64,000 nucleotides of DNA from Streptomyces mobaraensis NBRC 13819 = DSM 40847 (GTDB lineage: Bacteria; Actinomycetota; Actinomycetes; Streptomycetales; Streptomycetaceae), in contig NZ_CP072827.1 in NCBI RefSeq assembly GCF_017916255.1, positions 2,480,001 through 2,544,000 on the forward strand, given 5' to 3'. This document shows, piece by piece, positions 1 through 9,239 of the stretch; positions within the stretch are counted from its first letter, which is position 1; the number at the start of each line of letters is the position of its first letter. The notes under the pieces were generated by a model. It saw only the letters and a program-made list of their open reading frames with translations. It was not told where the DNA came from and searched no databases. A program made the position numbers and the translations under genes.

Positions 1-2344
1 CCACGTCGCAGGCTGCGAACCGCCAGCCGGGTGGCGGCCAGCCGGTGACGATCCGGGTCAGCGGGGCCGGCCGGAGGATCGCCAGGGCAAGCAGAAGCGA
101 GCAGAGCGCGCCGCACCATCGCCGCCACCGGCGTCCCCGTGACGTGTGCCGTTCGGAGCGCCGCCCGGAGTGCCCTTCGGGCTGCTGGTCACGGCGCCGC
201 GCGGCTCGGTGGACCGCGTACGCGACGGCCGCGACGGCCGCCGCCATCAGCGCCGCCCCGGGTCGGCCGCCCGGCCAGGAGAGCTCCGCGCCCGGGAGGG
301 CGGCGCCGGTCCGTGCCACGGCGGCCGTCCAGGAGGCGGGCCAGCCCGCGAGCCAGGCGAGGCCGTGCGCCACGGGAGCGGCGAACGGGGCGGTGGCCAG
401 GGCCGCGAAGCCCAGGACCGTGGCCGGGGCGACCGCGAGCTCCGCGAGCAGGTTGCAGGGGATACCGACCAGGCTCACCCGGGACGACATCAGCACGATC
501 ACCGGCGCGCAGGCGGCCTGCGCCGCGGCGGCCGCCGCGAGCGCCTCCGCGAACCGGGCCGGCACACCGCGCCGGCGCAGCGCCGCGCTCCAGCGCGGGG
601 CCACCGTCAGCAGCGCGCCGGTGGCCAGGACCGACAGCAGGAACCCATAACTCCGCGCCAGCCACGGGTCGTAGAGCACCAGCGCCAGGATGGCCGCCGC
701 GAGGGCGGGCAGCAGGGCGCGGCGGCGGCCGGTGGCGAGGGCGAGCAGGGCGACCAGACCGCAGGCCGCGGCCCGGAGCACACTCGGCTCCGGCCGGCAC
801 ACCACGACGAACCCCAGCACGAGCAGCCCGCCCGCGACCGCCGTCCCCCGCAAGGGGATGCCCAGCCGACCGGCCAGGCCCCGGCGTTCGGCCCGGGCCG
901 CCAGATGCGCCGGGCCGAACAGCAGGGTGAGCAGGATGGTCAGGTTGCTTCCGGAGACGGCGAGGAGGTGGGTGAGGTCGGTGGTGTGGAACGCCTCGTC
1001 CAGATCGGGCGGAATGCGGGACGTGTCCCCCACCACGAGGCCCGGCAACAGGGCCCGCGCGTCCGGCGCCAGCCCGTCGGTGGCCTCGCGCAGGCCCGCG
1101 CGGAGCCGTGCGGCCGCCTTCTGGAGGCCGGTCGGCTGTACGAGCACCTGGGGCGGTCCGTGCCGGACGCGGACCACGGCCGCGATCCTGTCGCCGTCGT
1201 ACGTGGGCGGCGCCAGCCGGCCGGTCACCCGGAGCCGGGTGGACGGCAGGATGCCCAGCCAGTCGGGACGGACGAGGAGCAGGACGGGCGTCCGGACTCC
1301 GGTCGCGGTCGTGCTCCCCCGGGTGACCACGACCCGGGTCGCCTCCCCCTCCACGGTGACGGCCGGGGTGGCCCGCGCCGCTCCACGCACCCGCGGCCGG
1401 ACCGCCCGGGGGTCCTTGGTCACCGTGACGTCGAGCGTCGCCTCCGCGTACGCCGCCGCCAGCCCCGGCACCGGCCCTCGCCGGCCGTCCGCGGCCCGCA
1501 GCGCGCCGACCACCGCACCGGCGGCACCGCACAGCAGCGCGGCGGCGGTGGCCGTGGCGAGTGCCGCGCCCCAGCGGCGCGTGGCACGGCGCGGTCGGGC
1601 GGGCCGGGAAAGGCGGCGCCGACGCGCCGGGCCGTCCGGCCGGACGGGTCCGTCGGGAGGCGGTGGGCTGGCGGCACGCGGGCTTCCGGCGGGGTGCGCG
1701 GGTCGCCCTGTACGCGCCGGGTCACCGGCGGGCGTTGTGCGCACCCGGCGAACGGGCTCGGGTCGGTCGGCGTGCGCCGCGTCACCCGGGCTCGTCGGGC
1801 GGTCGGGGCGTGCTCGCCGCCGCATCGGGCCGTGCGACGACGGCGACGGGCCGCCGGGGTGCGCGGATGCGTTCGGGTGCCTCCGTCCGTCGTGACCGGC
1901 CGGTGTGGCGGGGTGCTCGGGCCTGCCGGAGTGCTCGGTCCCGCCGGCAGGCGCTGTCCCGCCCGGGTGTGCGGGCTCGTTCCGGCGGGCCGGTTCGGTG
2001 CTGTCGGGTGGCGTCCGGAGAGCGGATGCGGGGGACGGTGGTCGGCGGGTGGAGCGAGGTGGAGGGGCGGGGAGCGTCGGGCGGGCGGTGGGGGTGCGTC
2101 GTGGCTCGGTCCGTCGACGGCACTTCACTGCGACGCGGGCCGACGCGGCGGAGAGGAGCAGGGCCACCGCGCACAGCGCGGCGACCGTCGTCGCCTCCGC
2201 GGTCAGTGCGGCGGCGGCTCCTGCCCAGGCGGCGAGCGCCGGCACCATCAGCCGGAGGTCGGCGGGGACGGCGGGCGGGGGTCCGGGTCGGCGCGGTGGG
2301 GTGTCCGGCGGGTCGGTCGCGGGTGGTGGGAGAGTCCTTTTCAT
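1..2344 (-). CDS. comEC: ComEC/Rec2 DNA-uptake channel protein, 3' end outside window
   Basis: This is the polytopic membrane channel that in competent bacteria carries single-stranded DNA across the membrane. 781 codons are visible from an ATG at 2344 and the frame stays open to the window edge. There are two N-terminal membrane segments, a Pro/Arg-rich linker (about residues 70-250), a soluble domain (about 280-400), then the Competence-domain membrane helices containing LPGLVVGDTS, LLAVSGSN and LYDPWLARSYGFLLS. The visible part ends at residues FAACDV, where the C-terminal metallo-beta-lactamase-like domain normally starts, so that domain lies outside. Translation appears coupled to comEA. 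The linker is much longer than I recall for Streptomyces homologues. Family assignment is secure; a DNA-uptake role in Streptomyces is unproven. Confidence 0.92.
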   Translation of the reverse strand, partial: MKRTLPPPATDPPDTPPRRPGPPPAVPADLRLMVPALAAWAGAAAALTAEATTVAALCAVALLLSAASARVAVKCRRRTEPRRTPTARPTLPAPPPRSTRRPPSPASALRTPPDSTEPARRNEPAHPGGTAPAGGTEHSGRPEHPATPAGHDGRRHPNASAHPGGPSPSSHGPMRRRARPDRPTSPGDAAHADRPEPVRRVRTTPAGDPARTGRPAHPAGSPRAASPPPPDGPVRPDGPARRRRLSRPARPRRATRRWGAALATATAAALLCGAAGAVVGALRAADGRRGPVPGLAAAYAEATLDVTVTKDPRAVRPRVRGAARATPAVTVEGEATRVVVTRGSTTATGVRTPVLLLVRPDWLGILPSTRLRVTGRLAPPTYDGDRIAAVVRVRHGPPQVLVQPTGLQKAAARLRAGLREATDGLAPDARALLPGLVVGDTSRIPPDLDEAFHTTDLTHLLAVSGSNLTILLTLLFGPAHLAARAERRGLAGRLGIPLRGTAVAGGLLVLGFVVVCRPEPSVLRAAACGLVALLALATGRRRALLPALAAAILALVLYDPWLARSYGFLLSVLATGALLTVAPRWSAALRRRGVPARFAEALAAAAAAQAACAPVIVLMSSRVSLVGIPCNLLAELAVAPATVLGFAALATAPFAAPVAHGLAWLAGWPASWTAAVARTGAALPGAELSWPGGRPGAALMAAAVAAVAYAVHRAARRRDQQPEGHSGRRSERHTSRGRRWRRWCGALCSLLLALAILRPAPLTRIVTGWPPPGWRFAACDV

Positions 2345-2361
2345 GGCTGCACCGGGTTCAT
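2341..2361 (-). other. Six-codon mini-ORF coupling comEA to comEC
   Basis: The comEA stop overlaps an ATG as ATGA (2361-2358). That ATG opens a six-codon frame (MNPVQP) whose own TGA overlaps the comEC ATG, again as ATGA (2344-2341). The arrangement arises from a 14-bp direct repeat (GGTGCAGCCATGAA) at a period of 17 bp. A terminating and re-initiating ribosome could pass from comEA to comEC through it. The overlaps are seen directly; the relay role is inference. Confidence 0.5.
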
Positions 2362-3482
2362 GGCTGCACCAAGGGGCGCAGGTCGGTGAAGCGGCGGGCT
2401 CCGATGCCGTTGACCTGGCGGAGGTCCGTCACCGAGCGGAAACCACCGTGTTCGGTGCGGTAGTCGACGATGTGCTGTGCCAGGACCGGGCCCACGCCCG
2501 GCAACGCGTCCAGTTGCTCCACCGTCGCCGCGTTGAGGCTGAGCGGGCCGTTGGCGCCCGTCGCGGGTGCGGCCCCTGCCGGTGGCCTGGAGCCGCCGCC
2601 TTGGCCCGCGCCGTTCGTGCGGGCCGGTGTGTCGGGGGGCGGTGGACCGGCGCCCGGGGGTGCCCCGACCACGATCTGTTCGCCGTCCGCGAGTACGCGG
2701 GCCCGGTTGAGTCCCGTCATGTCGACGCCGGGGCTCGCGCCTCCTGCCGCGTCCAGGGCGTCCACGACGCGGGAGCCGGCGGGCAGTCGCTGGATGCCGG
2801 GGTGGCGTACCTTGCCGGAGACGTCCACCACCACTCCCCCGGTGCTCGGGCCCGGTGTACCGGCCGGCGCCGACACGGCGGCCACCGGTGCGGGTGGGGG
2901 CGCGCCCGGTCGGCCGCGTACCGACGGCAGGGGCGCCGCCACGGGGGTTTCACGGGTGGGGGCCGGAACGGTCCGCGGTCTGCCCGTCCAGAAGTGGAAG
3001 GCCGCGAAGAGGCCGGCGGCGGCGAGGACGATCGCTAGGGCGGCGAGGGTTTTCGGGTCGATGCCGCAGCGGAGTTGGAGCCAGAGGGGCAGCCTGTCCT
3101 GGAGCGCGAGGCGCCAGCGAGTGGGGCGTGGGAGGCGCTCGGGGATTTCCGCCGGCCGGTTCGGGGCGGGGAGGGTGTCGCGGCTTGCTTCTGGCCGTGG
3201 GCCGCCCGCGCGTGGGCGTTCCGCCGTCCCCGCGTGGGTTCCCCGTCCCGGGCCGGCTCCCGCTCGGCAGCCGCCGCGTGTCCGGCGGGGGCGGCCTGGT
3301 GGGCGGTCGTGGGTGGGTGGGGGTGCGGTTGCCTTCGGTGCGGCGGTTTCTCTTGGTGCGGCAGTGTTTTTTAGTGCGGCAGCGTTCTTTGGTGCTGCGG
3401 ATCCCATCAGTGCGGAGGCGCGCTCACGGAGGGTGGGCTCGGGTGTGGGCGTGGGTGCGTCAAGCGCTGCTGTCGTCGTCAT
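2358..3482 (-). CDS. comEA: ComEA-family helix-hairpin-helix DNA-binding protein
   Basis: 374 residues from an ATG at 3482. The N-terminal third is a Pro/Ala/Arg-rich cytoplasmic tail, followed by one membrane segment (LAALAIVLAAAGLFAAF), an SLBB domain (VVVDVSGKVRHPGIQRLPAG) and a C-terminal helix-hairpin-helix pair with LNAATVEQLDALPGVGP and FRSVTDLRQVNGIG. In transformable bacteria ComEA binds incoming double-stranded DNA at the outer membrane face and hands it to ComEC, the next gene. The frame stays open upstream through the (CCCCGG)n tract, but that part reads as Gly-Arg repeats and I do not take it as coding. No strong Shine-Dalgarno is visible, so the start is moderately certain. Confidence 0.9.
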   Translation of the reverse strand: MTTTAALDAPTPTPEPTLRERASALMGSAAPKNAAALKNTAAPRETAAPKATAPPPTHDRPPGRPRRTRGGCRAGAGPGRGTHAGTAERPRAGGPRPEASRDTLPAPNRPAEIPERLPRPTRWRLALQDRLPLWLQLRCGIDPKTLAALAIVLAAAGLFAAFHFWTGRPRTVPAPTRETPVAAPLPSVRGRPGAPPPAPVAAVSAPAGTPGPSTGGVVVDVSGKVRHPGIQRLPAGSRVVDALDAAGGASPGVDMTGLNRARVLADGEQIVVGAPPGAGPPPPDTPARTNGAGQGGGSRPPAGAAPATGANGPLSLNAATVEQLDALPGVGPVLAQHIVDYRTEHGGFRSVTDLRQVNGIGARRFTDLRPLVQP

Positions 3483-3633
3483 GGGAATTGACGGTAGGAG
3501 CGTGCCGCGGAAGCGGGTGATCTTGGTGAAATCCGGTGGATGGTGGCGGAGTTGTGGATAACTCCGCCACCCGATCGGTGGATGCGAGCGGTTGCCGGCT
3601 GACGGTGCGTCGAGGGGTTGCGGTGGGGAGGAG

Positions 3634-3732
3634 GTGCCCCAGTCCCGCCCTTTCACCGTTTCTCGCGGGGCTCTGCCCCACACCCCCGGCCTGCCTACGC
3701 AGGCTCCTTCGGGGCTCCGCCCCCACCCCCGC
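3634..3732. repeat. Half copy (R1) of the recurring intergenic inverted-repeat element
   Basis: Carries the outer-arm signature GTCCCGCCCTTTCACCGTTT followed by a GGGGCTCTGCCCC mini-palindrome, matching the left halves of the copies at 28441, 51240 and 55482. The central TCCTCAAA...TTTGAGGA palindrome and the right half are missing, replaced by the CCCCGG tract. Confidence 0.65.
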
Positions 3733-3803
3733 CCCCGGCCCCGGCCCCGGCCCCGGCCCCGGCCCCGGCCCCGGCCCCGGCCCCGGCCCCGGCCCCGGCC
3801 CCG
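3733..3803. repeat. (CCCCGG)n hexanucleotide tract, about 11.8 units
   Basis: Eleven perfect CCCCGG units plus a five-base partial unit, uninterrupted. The minus strand reads (GGGGCC)n, a sequence class known to form G-quadruplexes. Tracts of this purity are prone to slippage, so copy number may differ between strains or be misassembled. Confidence 0.95.
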
Positions 3804-4035
3804 AAACCAACGGCCGCGAGCCCCTCCTAGAGATCCCGCCCCCTCAGGACTCCGCCCCACGCCCCGGCCCTGCGCCCGCCGACCCCTTCAGGGCTCCGAC
3901 ACCCGCCCCCGAGCCCACAGCTGCAGGCACCTTCTAGGCTCCGCCCTCGGCCCCGAGCCCACACCCGCAGGTCCCTTCCGGAAATCCCACCCCTTGCAGG
4001 CTCCACCCCGTGCCCTGAACCCACGACCCTTATCC

Positions 4036-4106
4036 CACGACCGCGACCCCGCGACCACGACCGCGACCCCACGACCGCGACCCCACGACCGTGGCCCCAC
4101 GACCGT
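4036..4106. repeat. Degenerate tandem array of CGACC(G/C)CGACCCCA-like units
   Basis: Several imperfect repeats of CACGACCGCGACCCC in succession just downstream of the DegV stop codon. There are no spacers of constant length, so this is not a CRISPR. Function unknown. Confidence 0.7.
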
Positions 4107-4137
4107 AGGCGCCCGGCCGCCCCTCCGGCCCCCGTCC

Positions 4138-4992
4138 TCACCCCTCCAACCGCGCCGACACCACCACCCCCAGCAACCCCGGCCCGGTATGCGCCCCGAT
4201 CACCGCGCCGACCTCGCTCACATGCAACTCGCCCAGGTTCGGCACCCGTTCGCGCAGGTGGCCCGCCAGGTCGGCTGCTCGGTCGGGGGTGGCCAGGTGG
4301 TGGACGGCGATGTCCACGGGGGTGGTGCCGGCGTGGCTGAGGGCGATTTCCTCCAGGCGGGCCACGGCCCGGGAGGCGGTGCGGACCTTTTCGCGCAGGT
4401 CGATGCGGCCGTCGACGAGTTGGAGCAGCGGCTTGACGGCCAGTGCCGAGCCCAGCAGAGCCTGGGCGGCGCCGATGCGGCCACCCCTGCGCAGGTAGTC
4501 GAGGGTGTCGACGTAGAAGAAGGCGGCCGTGCCCGCCGCCCGCTTCTCGGCCGCGGCCACCGCCTCGTCGAGCGTCCCCCCGGCCGAGGCCGTGTCGGCG
4601 GCGGCCAGGGCGCAGAAGCCGAGGGCCATCGCCACCATGCCCGTGTCGACGACTCGGACGGGGACCGGCGCCTCCCGGGCCGCGAGCAGCGCCGCGTCGT
4701 ACGTGCCGGAGAACTCGGCGGACAGGTGGAGGGAGACCACGCCCTCGGCTCCGGATTCGGCCGCCGCGCGGTAGGCGGCGGCGAAGACCTCGGGGGCGGG
4801 CCGGGACGTCGTCACCGGCCGGCGTTTCTGCAGGGCGTGGGCGACCGAGCGGGCGGAGATCTCGGTGCCCTCCTCCAGGGCCGTGTCGCCCAGCACCACC
4901 GTCAGCGGCACGGCCGTGATGCCGTGCCGCTCCATCGCCTGCTGGGGCAGGTAGGCCGTGGAATCGGTGATGATCGCGACATGGCGGGACAT
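4138..4992 (-). CDS. DegV family fatty-acid-binding protein
   Basis: 284 residues from the ATG at 4992, which places the family N-terminus (MSRHVAIITDSTAYLPQ) at the start. The DegV signature includes ITDSTAYL, the TSRPAPEVF segment that lines the lipid pocket, and HIGAH-type GAVIGAHTGPGLLGVV near the C-terminus. Characterised family members bind a long-chain fatty acid and act as FakB-type carriers that present it to a fatty-acid kinase. Whether this one does so is not shown; no fakA-like gene is in the window. Length is typical. An ATG 33 nt upstream would add an unconserved tail. Confidence 0.92.
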   Translation of the reverse strand: MSRHVAIITDSTAYLPQQAMERHGITAVPLTVVLGDTALEEGTEISARSVAHALQKRRPVTTSRPAPEVFAAAYRAAAESGAEGVVSLHLSAEFSGTYDAALLAAREAPVPVRVVDTGMVAMALGFCALAAADTASAGGTLDEAVAAAEKRAAGTAAFFYVDTLDYLRRGGRIGAAQALLGSALAVKPLLQLVDGRIDLREKVRTASRAVARLEEIALSHAGTTPVDIAVHHLATPDRAADLAGHLRERVPNLGELHVSEVGAVIGAHTGPGLLGVVVSARLEG

Positions 4993-5088
4993 GAACCGGA
5001 GGTTACCCGCCCGGCGGCAGGACAAGCAGCCCGGGCCGGGGCGGTGACCGCTTCGGATCGCGGGGGCCGTCCTCGGGGCCGCCGCCGG

Positions 5089-5850
5089 TCAGCTCGTGCC
5101 CTCCGGGTGTCCGTTCTTCTGCCACTTCTCCCAAGGGCGGGCGTCCTTCCGCCACATGTCCTGTCCCGCTATGGCGGGCCGCGCCGGGTCCGCCTCCGGT
5201 TTCGGCTCCCGTTCCCGCGTAGGTTCCCGTTCCCCCATCGGCTCCGATTCCCGCTTCGGCTCCGATTCCCGCTTCGGCTCCGGCGACGCGGCCCCCTCCG
5301 CGTCCACCGGCGTCCAGTGCCGCAGCGCCCCCGCCTCCATCCGGATCTGCTCGCTGAGATCCGCCAGGTCGTCGTCCGAGAACCGGCGGGCGCGGTCCTG
5401 GGCGGCCCAGCGCAGCGAGTCCGCCGCCTGCCGGACGCGCTCCGTGCGCTCCCGCATCTCGGGGAGGGCGGCCTCCACCCGCTCACGGCTGGGCTCGGTC
5501 TCCAGCCGCCGGAGGTCGTCGTCCAGCTCGTGACCGTGGGCGCTCAGGCGCTCGAAGAGGGCGAGGGACTCGGAGAGCGACGGGTCCTCGGGGGCGCGCA
5601 GTCGCAGCGCCTCCTGTGTGGCCCGCATCGTCGTCCGCAGGGACAGCCGCAGCTGGGCCACCTCGCCCGCGGCGCCCGGCGCGGTGTACTGCCGGGCCTT
5701 GAGCCGGGTGTCCTCCACCGTGCGCCGGGCCTGGGTCATCGTCCGGTCCACGCCGCGCTTGACGGCCTTCACGGTCCGGACCGTCGCGACCACGGCGAGC
5801 GCGACGAGTACCGCGAAGATCAGGGCGATGATCACGGCCACGGCTTCCAC
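5089..5850 (-). CDS. Single-pass membrane protein with coiled-coil cytoplasmic region
   Basis: 253 residues. The GTG start at 5850 is chosen because GAGGAG sits seven bases upstream and the frame then begins directly with a membrane helix (VEAVAVIIALIFAVLVALAV). The rest is charged and probably coiled coil (about residues 30-165), then a repetitive tail with two tandem PKRESE units and related Glu/Arg/Pro repeats, and a basic-aromatic end (WRKDARPWEKWQ). I do not recognise an enzymatic domain. It lies between leuS and the DegV gene on the same strand. It resembles uncharacterised Streptomyces membrane proteins found beside leuS. Confidence 0.82.
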   Translation of the reverse strand: MEAVAVIIALIFAVLVALAVVATVRTVKAVKRGVDRTMTQARRTVEDTRLKARQYTAPGAAGEVAQLRLSLRTTMRATQEALRLRAPEDPSLSESLALFERLSAHGHELDDDLRRLETEPSRERVEAALPEMRERTERVRQAADSLRWAAQDRARRFSDDDLADLSEQIRMEAGALRHWTPVDAEGAASPEPKRESEPKRESEPMGEREPTREREPKPEADPARPAIAGQDMWRKDARPWEKWQKNGHPEGTS

Positions 5851-6045
5851 GGGCGCTCCTCGACGGGCTCTCGGTCGGACCGGCGGGCCGGTCGGTTCAC
5901 GGATTCTTGAGGCACCTCTCCACGGTAAACGGCACGGGCAGGCCGTGGGTTCCATCGGAACCCCCAACCTGCCCGTAGGGGAAACCCCCGAGTCCCGGAC
6001 GTCACACCCGGGACGACATCGCCGGAACCGGCAGCACGCCGGACA

Positions 6046-8922
<2,877 letters not shown>

Positions 8923-9002
8923 CGTCCTCAAAGCTCCATCGATCGTCGTCTCTGCCTGCGGTCGCGCTACGGTCCCCGGATCCCCTACCGGATCCGGAAA
9001 CG

Positions 9003-9026
9003 AAAAAGCCCCTCGCACAGGAGGGG
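9003..9026 (-). terminator. Attenuator-type intrinsic terminator in the leuS leader
   Basis: On the minus strand CCCCTC, a six-base loop, GAGGGG, one C and then TTTTT. It lies between the leader peptide stop and the leuS ATG, where a conditional terminator belongs. Confidence 0.75.
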
Positions 9027-9063
9027 ACGCCGCGCCGATGCCGACCTGACCGGTCGGGATTGA

Positions 9064-9102
9064 TCAGCGCGGCTCGCTAAGCAGGAGGCGTACGGCACGC
9101 AT
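9064..9102 (-). CDS. leuS leader peptide MRAVRLLLSEPR
   Basis: Twelve codons, ATG 9102 to TGA 9066-9064. Three consecutive leucine codons (CTC CTG CTT) at positions 6-8 are the expected sensor for ribosome stalling when charged tRNA-Leu is scarce. There is no Shine-Dalgarno. A TAACCT box at -12 to -7 relative to the A of ATG suggests a leaderless transcript beginning at this codon. An intrinsic hairpin with a T-run follows 38 nt after the stop, then leuS. Leader-peptide attenuation is known for actinobacterial amino-acid genes; its operation here is inferred. Confidence 0.78.
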   Translation of the reverse strand: MRAVRLLLSEPR

Positions 9103-9108
9103 GGGGTC

Positions 9109-9114
9109 AGGTTA
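9109..9114 (-). promoter_or_regulatory. Predicted -10 element (TAACCT) of the leuS leader transcript
   Basis: TAACCT fits the HrdB-type TANNNT pattern and sits exactly 7-12 nt upstream of the leader peptide ATG, as for leaderless Streptomyces transcripts. I see no good -35 hexamer. Confidence 0.5.
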
Positions 9115-9239
9115 CCGCAGGGGCCCCGAGGCCCGCACCGAGCCCGGGGGCCGGTGCGGCGGGCCGGGCGCCGCCCCCACAAGCGCGACGCCCCCAAAAG
9201 CTCGACGGCGCTCCAAGGGCGACGGCGCCCGCCCTCCCC

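Larger units (their letters stand above)
3483..4137. other. Gene-free, repeat-rich gap downstream of the DegV gene
   Basis: No convincing coding sequence here: open frames are products of C-rich repeats. It contains a half copy of the recurring inverted-repeat element (3634-3732), a (CCCCGG)n tract (3733-3803), loosely repeated CTCCGCCCC/CAGGCTCC stretches, and a degenerate tandem array (4036-4106). It lies between the DegV stop and the comEA start, both on the minus strand, so the comEA promoter should be near its left end. I could not identify one. Confidence 0.7.

Noticed and set aside
189..1532. 447-codon minus-strand frame inside comEC
   Set aside because: Out-of-frame shadow; the adjacent frame encodes the ComEC membrane domain continuously to the window edge.
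4036..4106. Tandem array considered as a CRISPR
   Set aside because: Units are short and contiguous with no unique spacers, and no cas genes are present.
3592..5910. Long plus-strand frame across the repeat gap and DegV gene
   Set aside because: Product is Pro/Arg/Gly-rich antisense of the DegV and coiled-coil genes; both have clear family motifs or start signals on the minus strand.
8923..9018. Longer LeuRS starting at a GTG inside the attenuator loop
   Set aside because: The 32 extra residues are not LeuRS-like, and the start would lie within the terminator hairpin.
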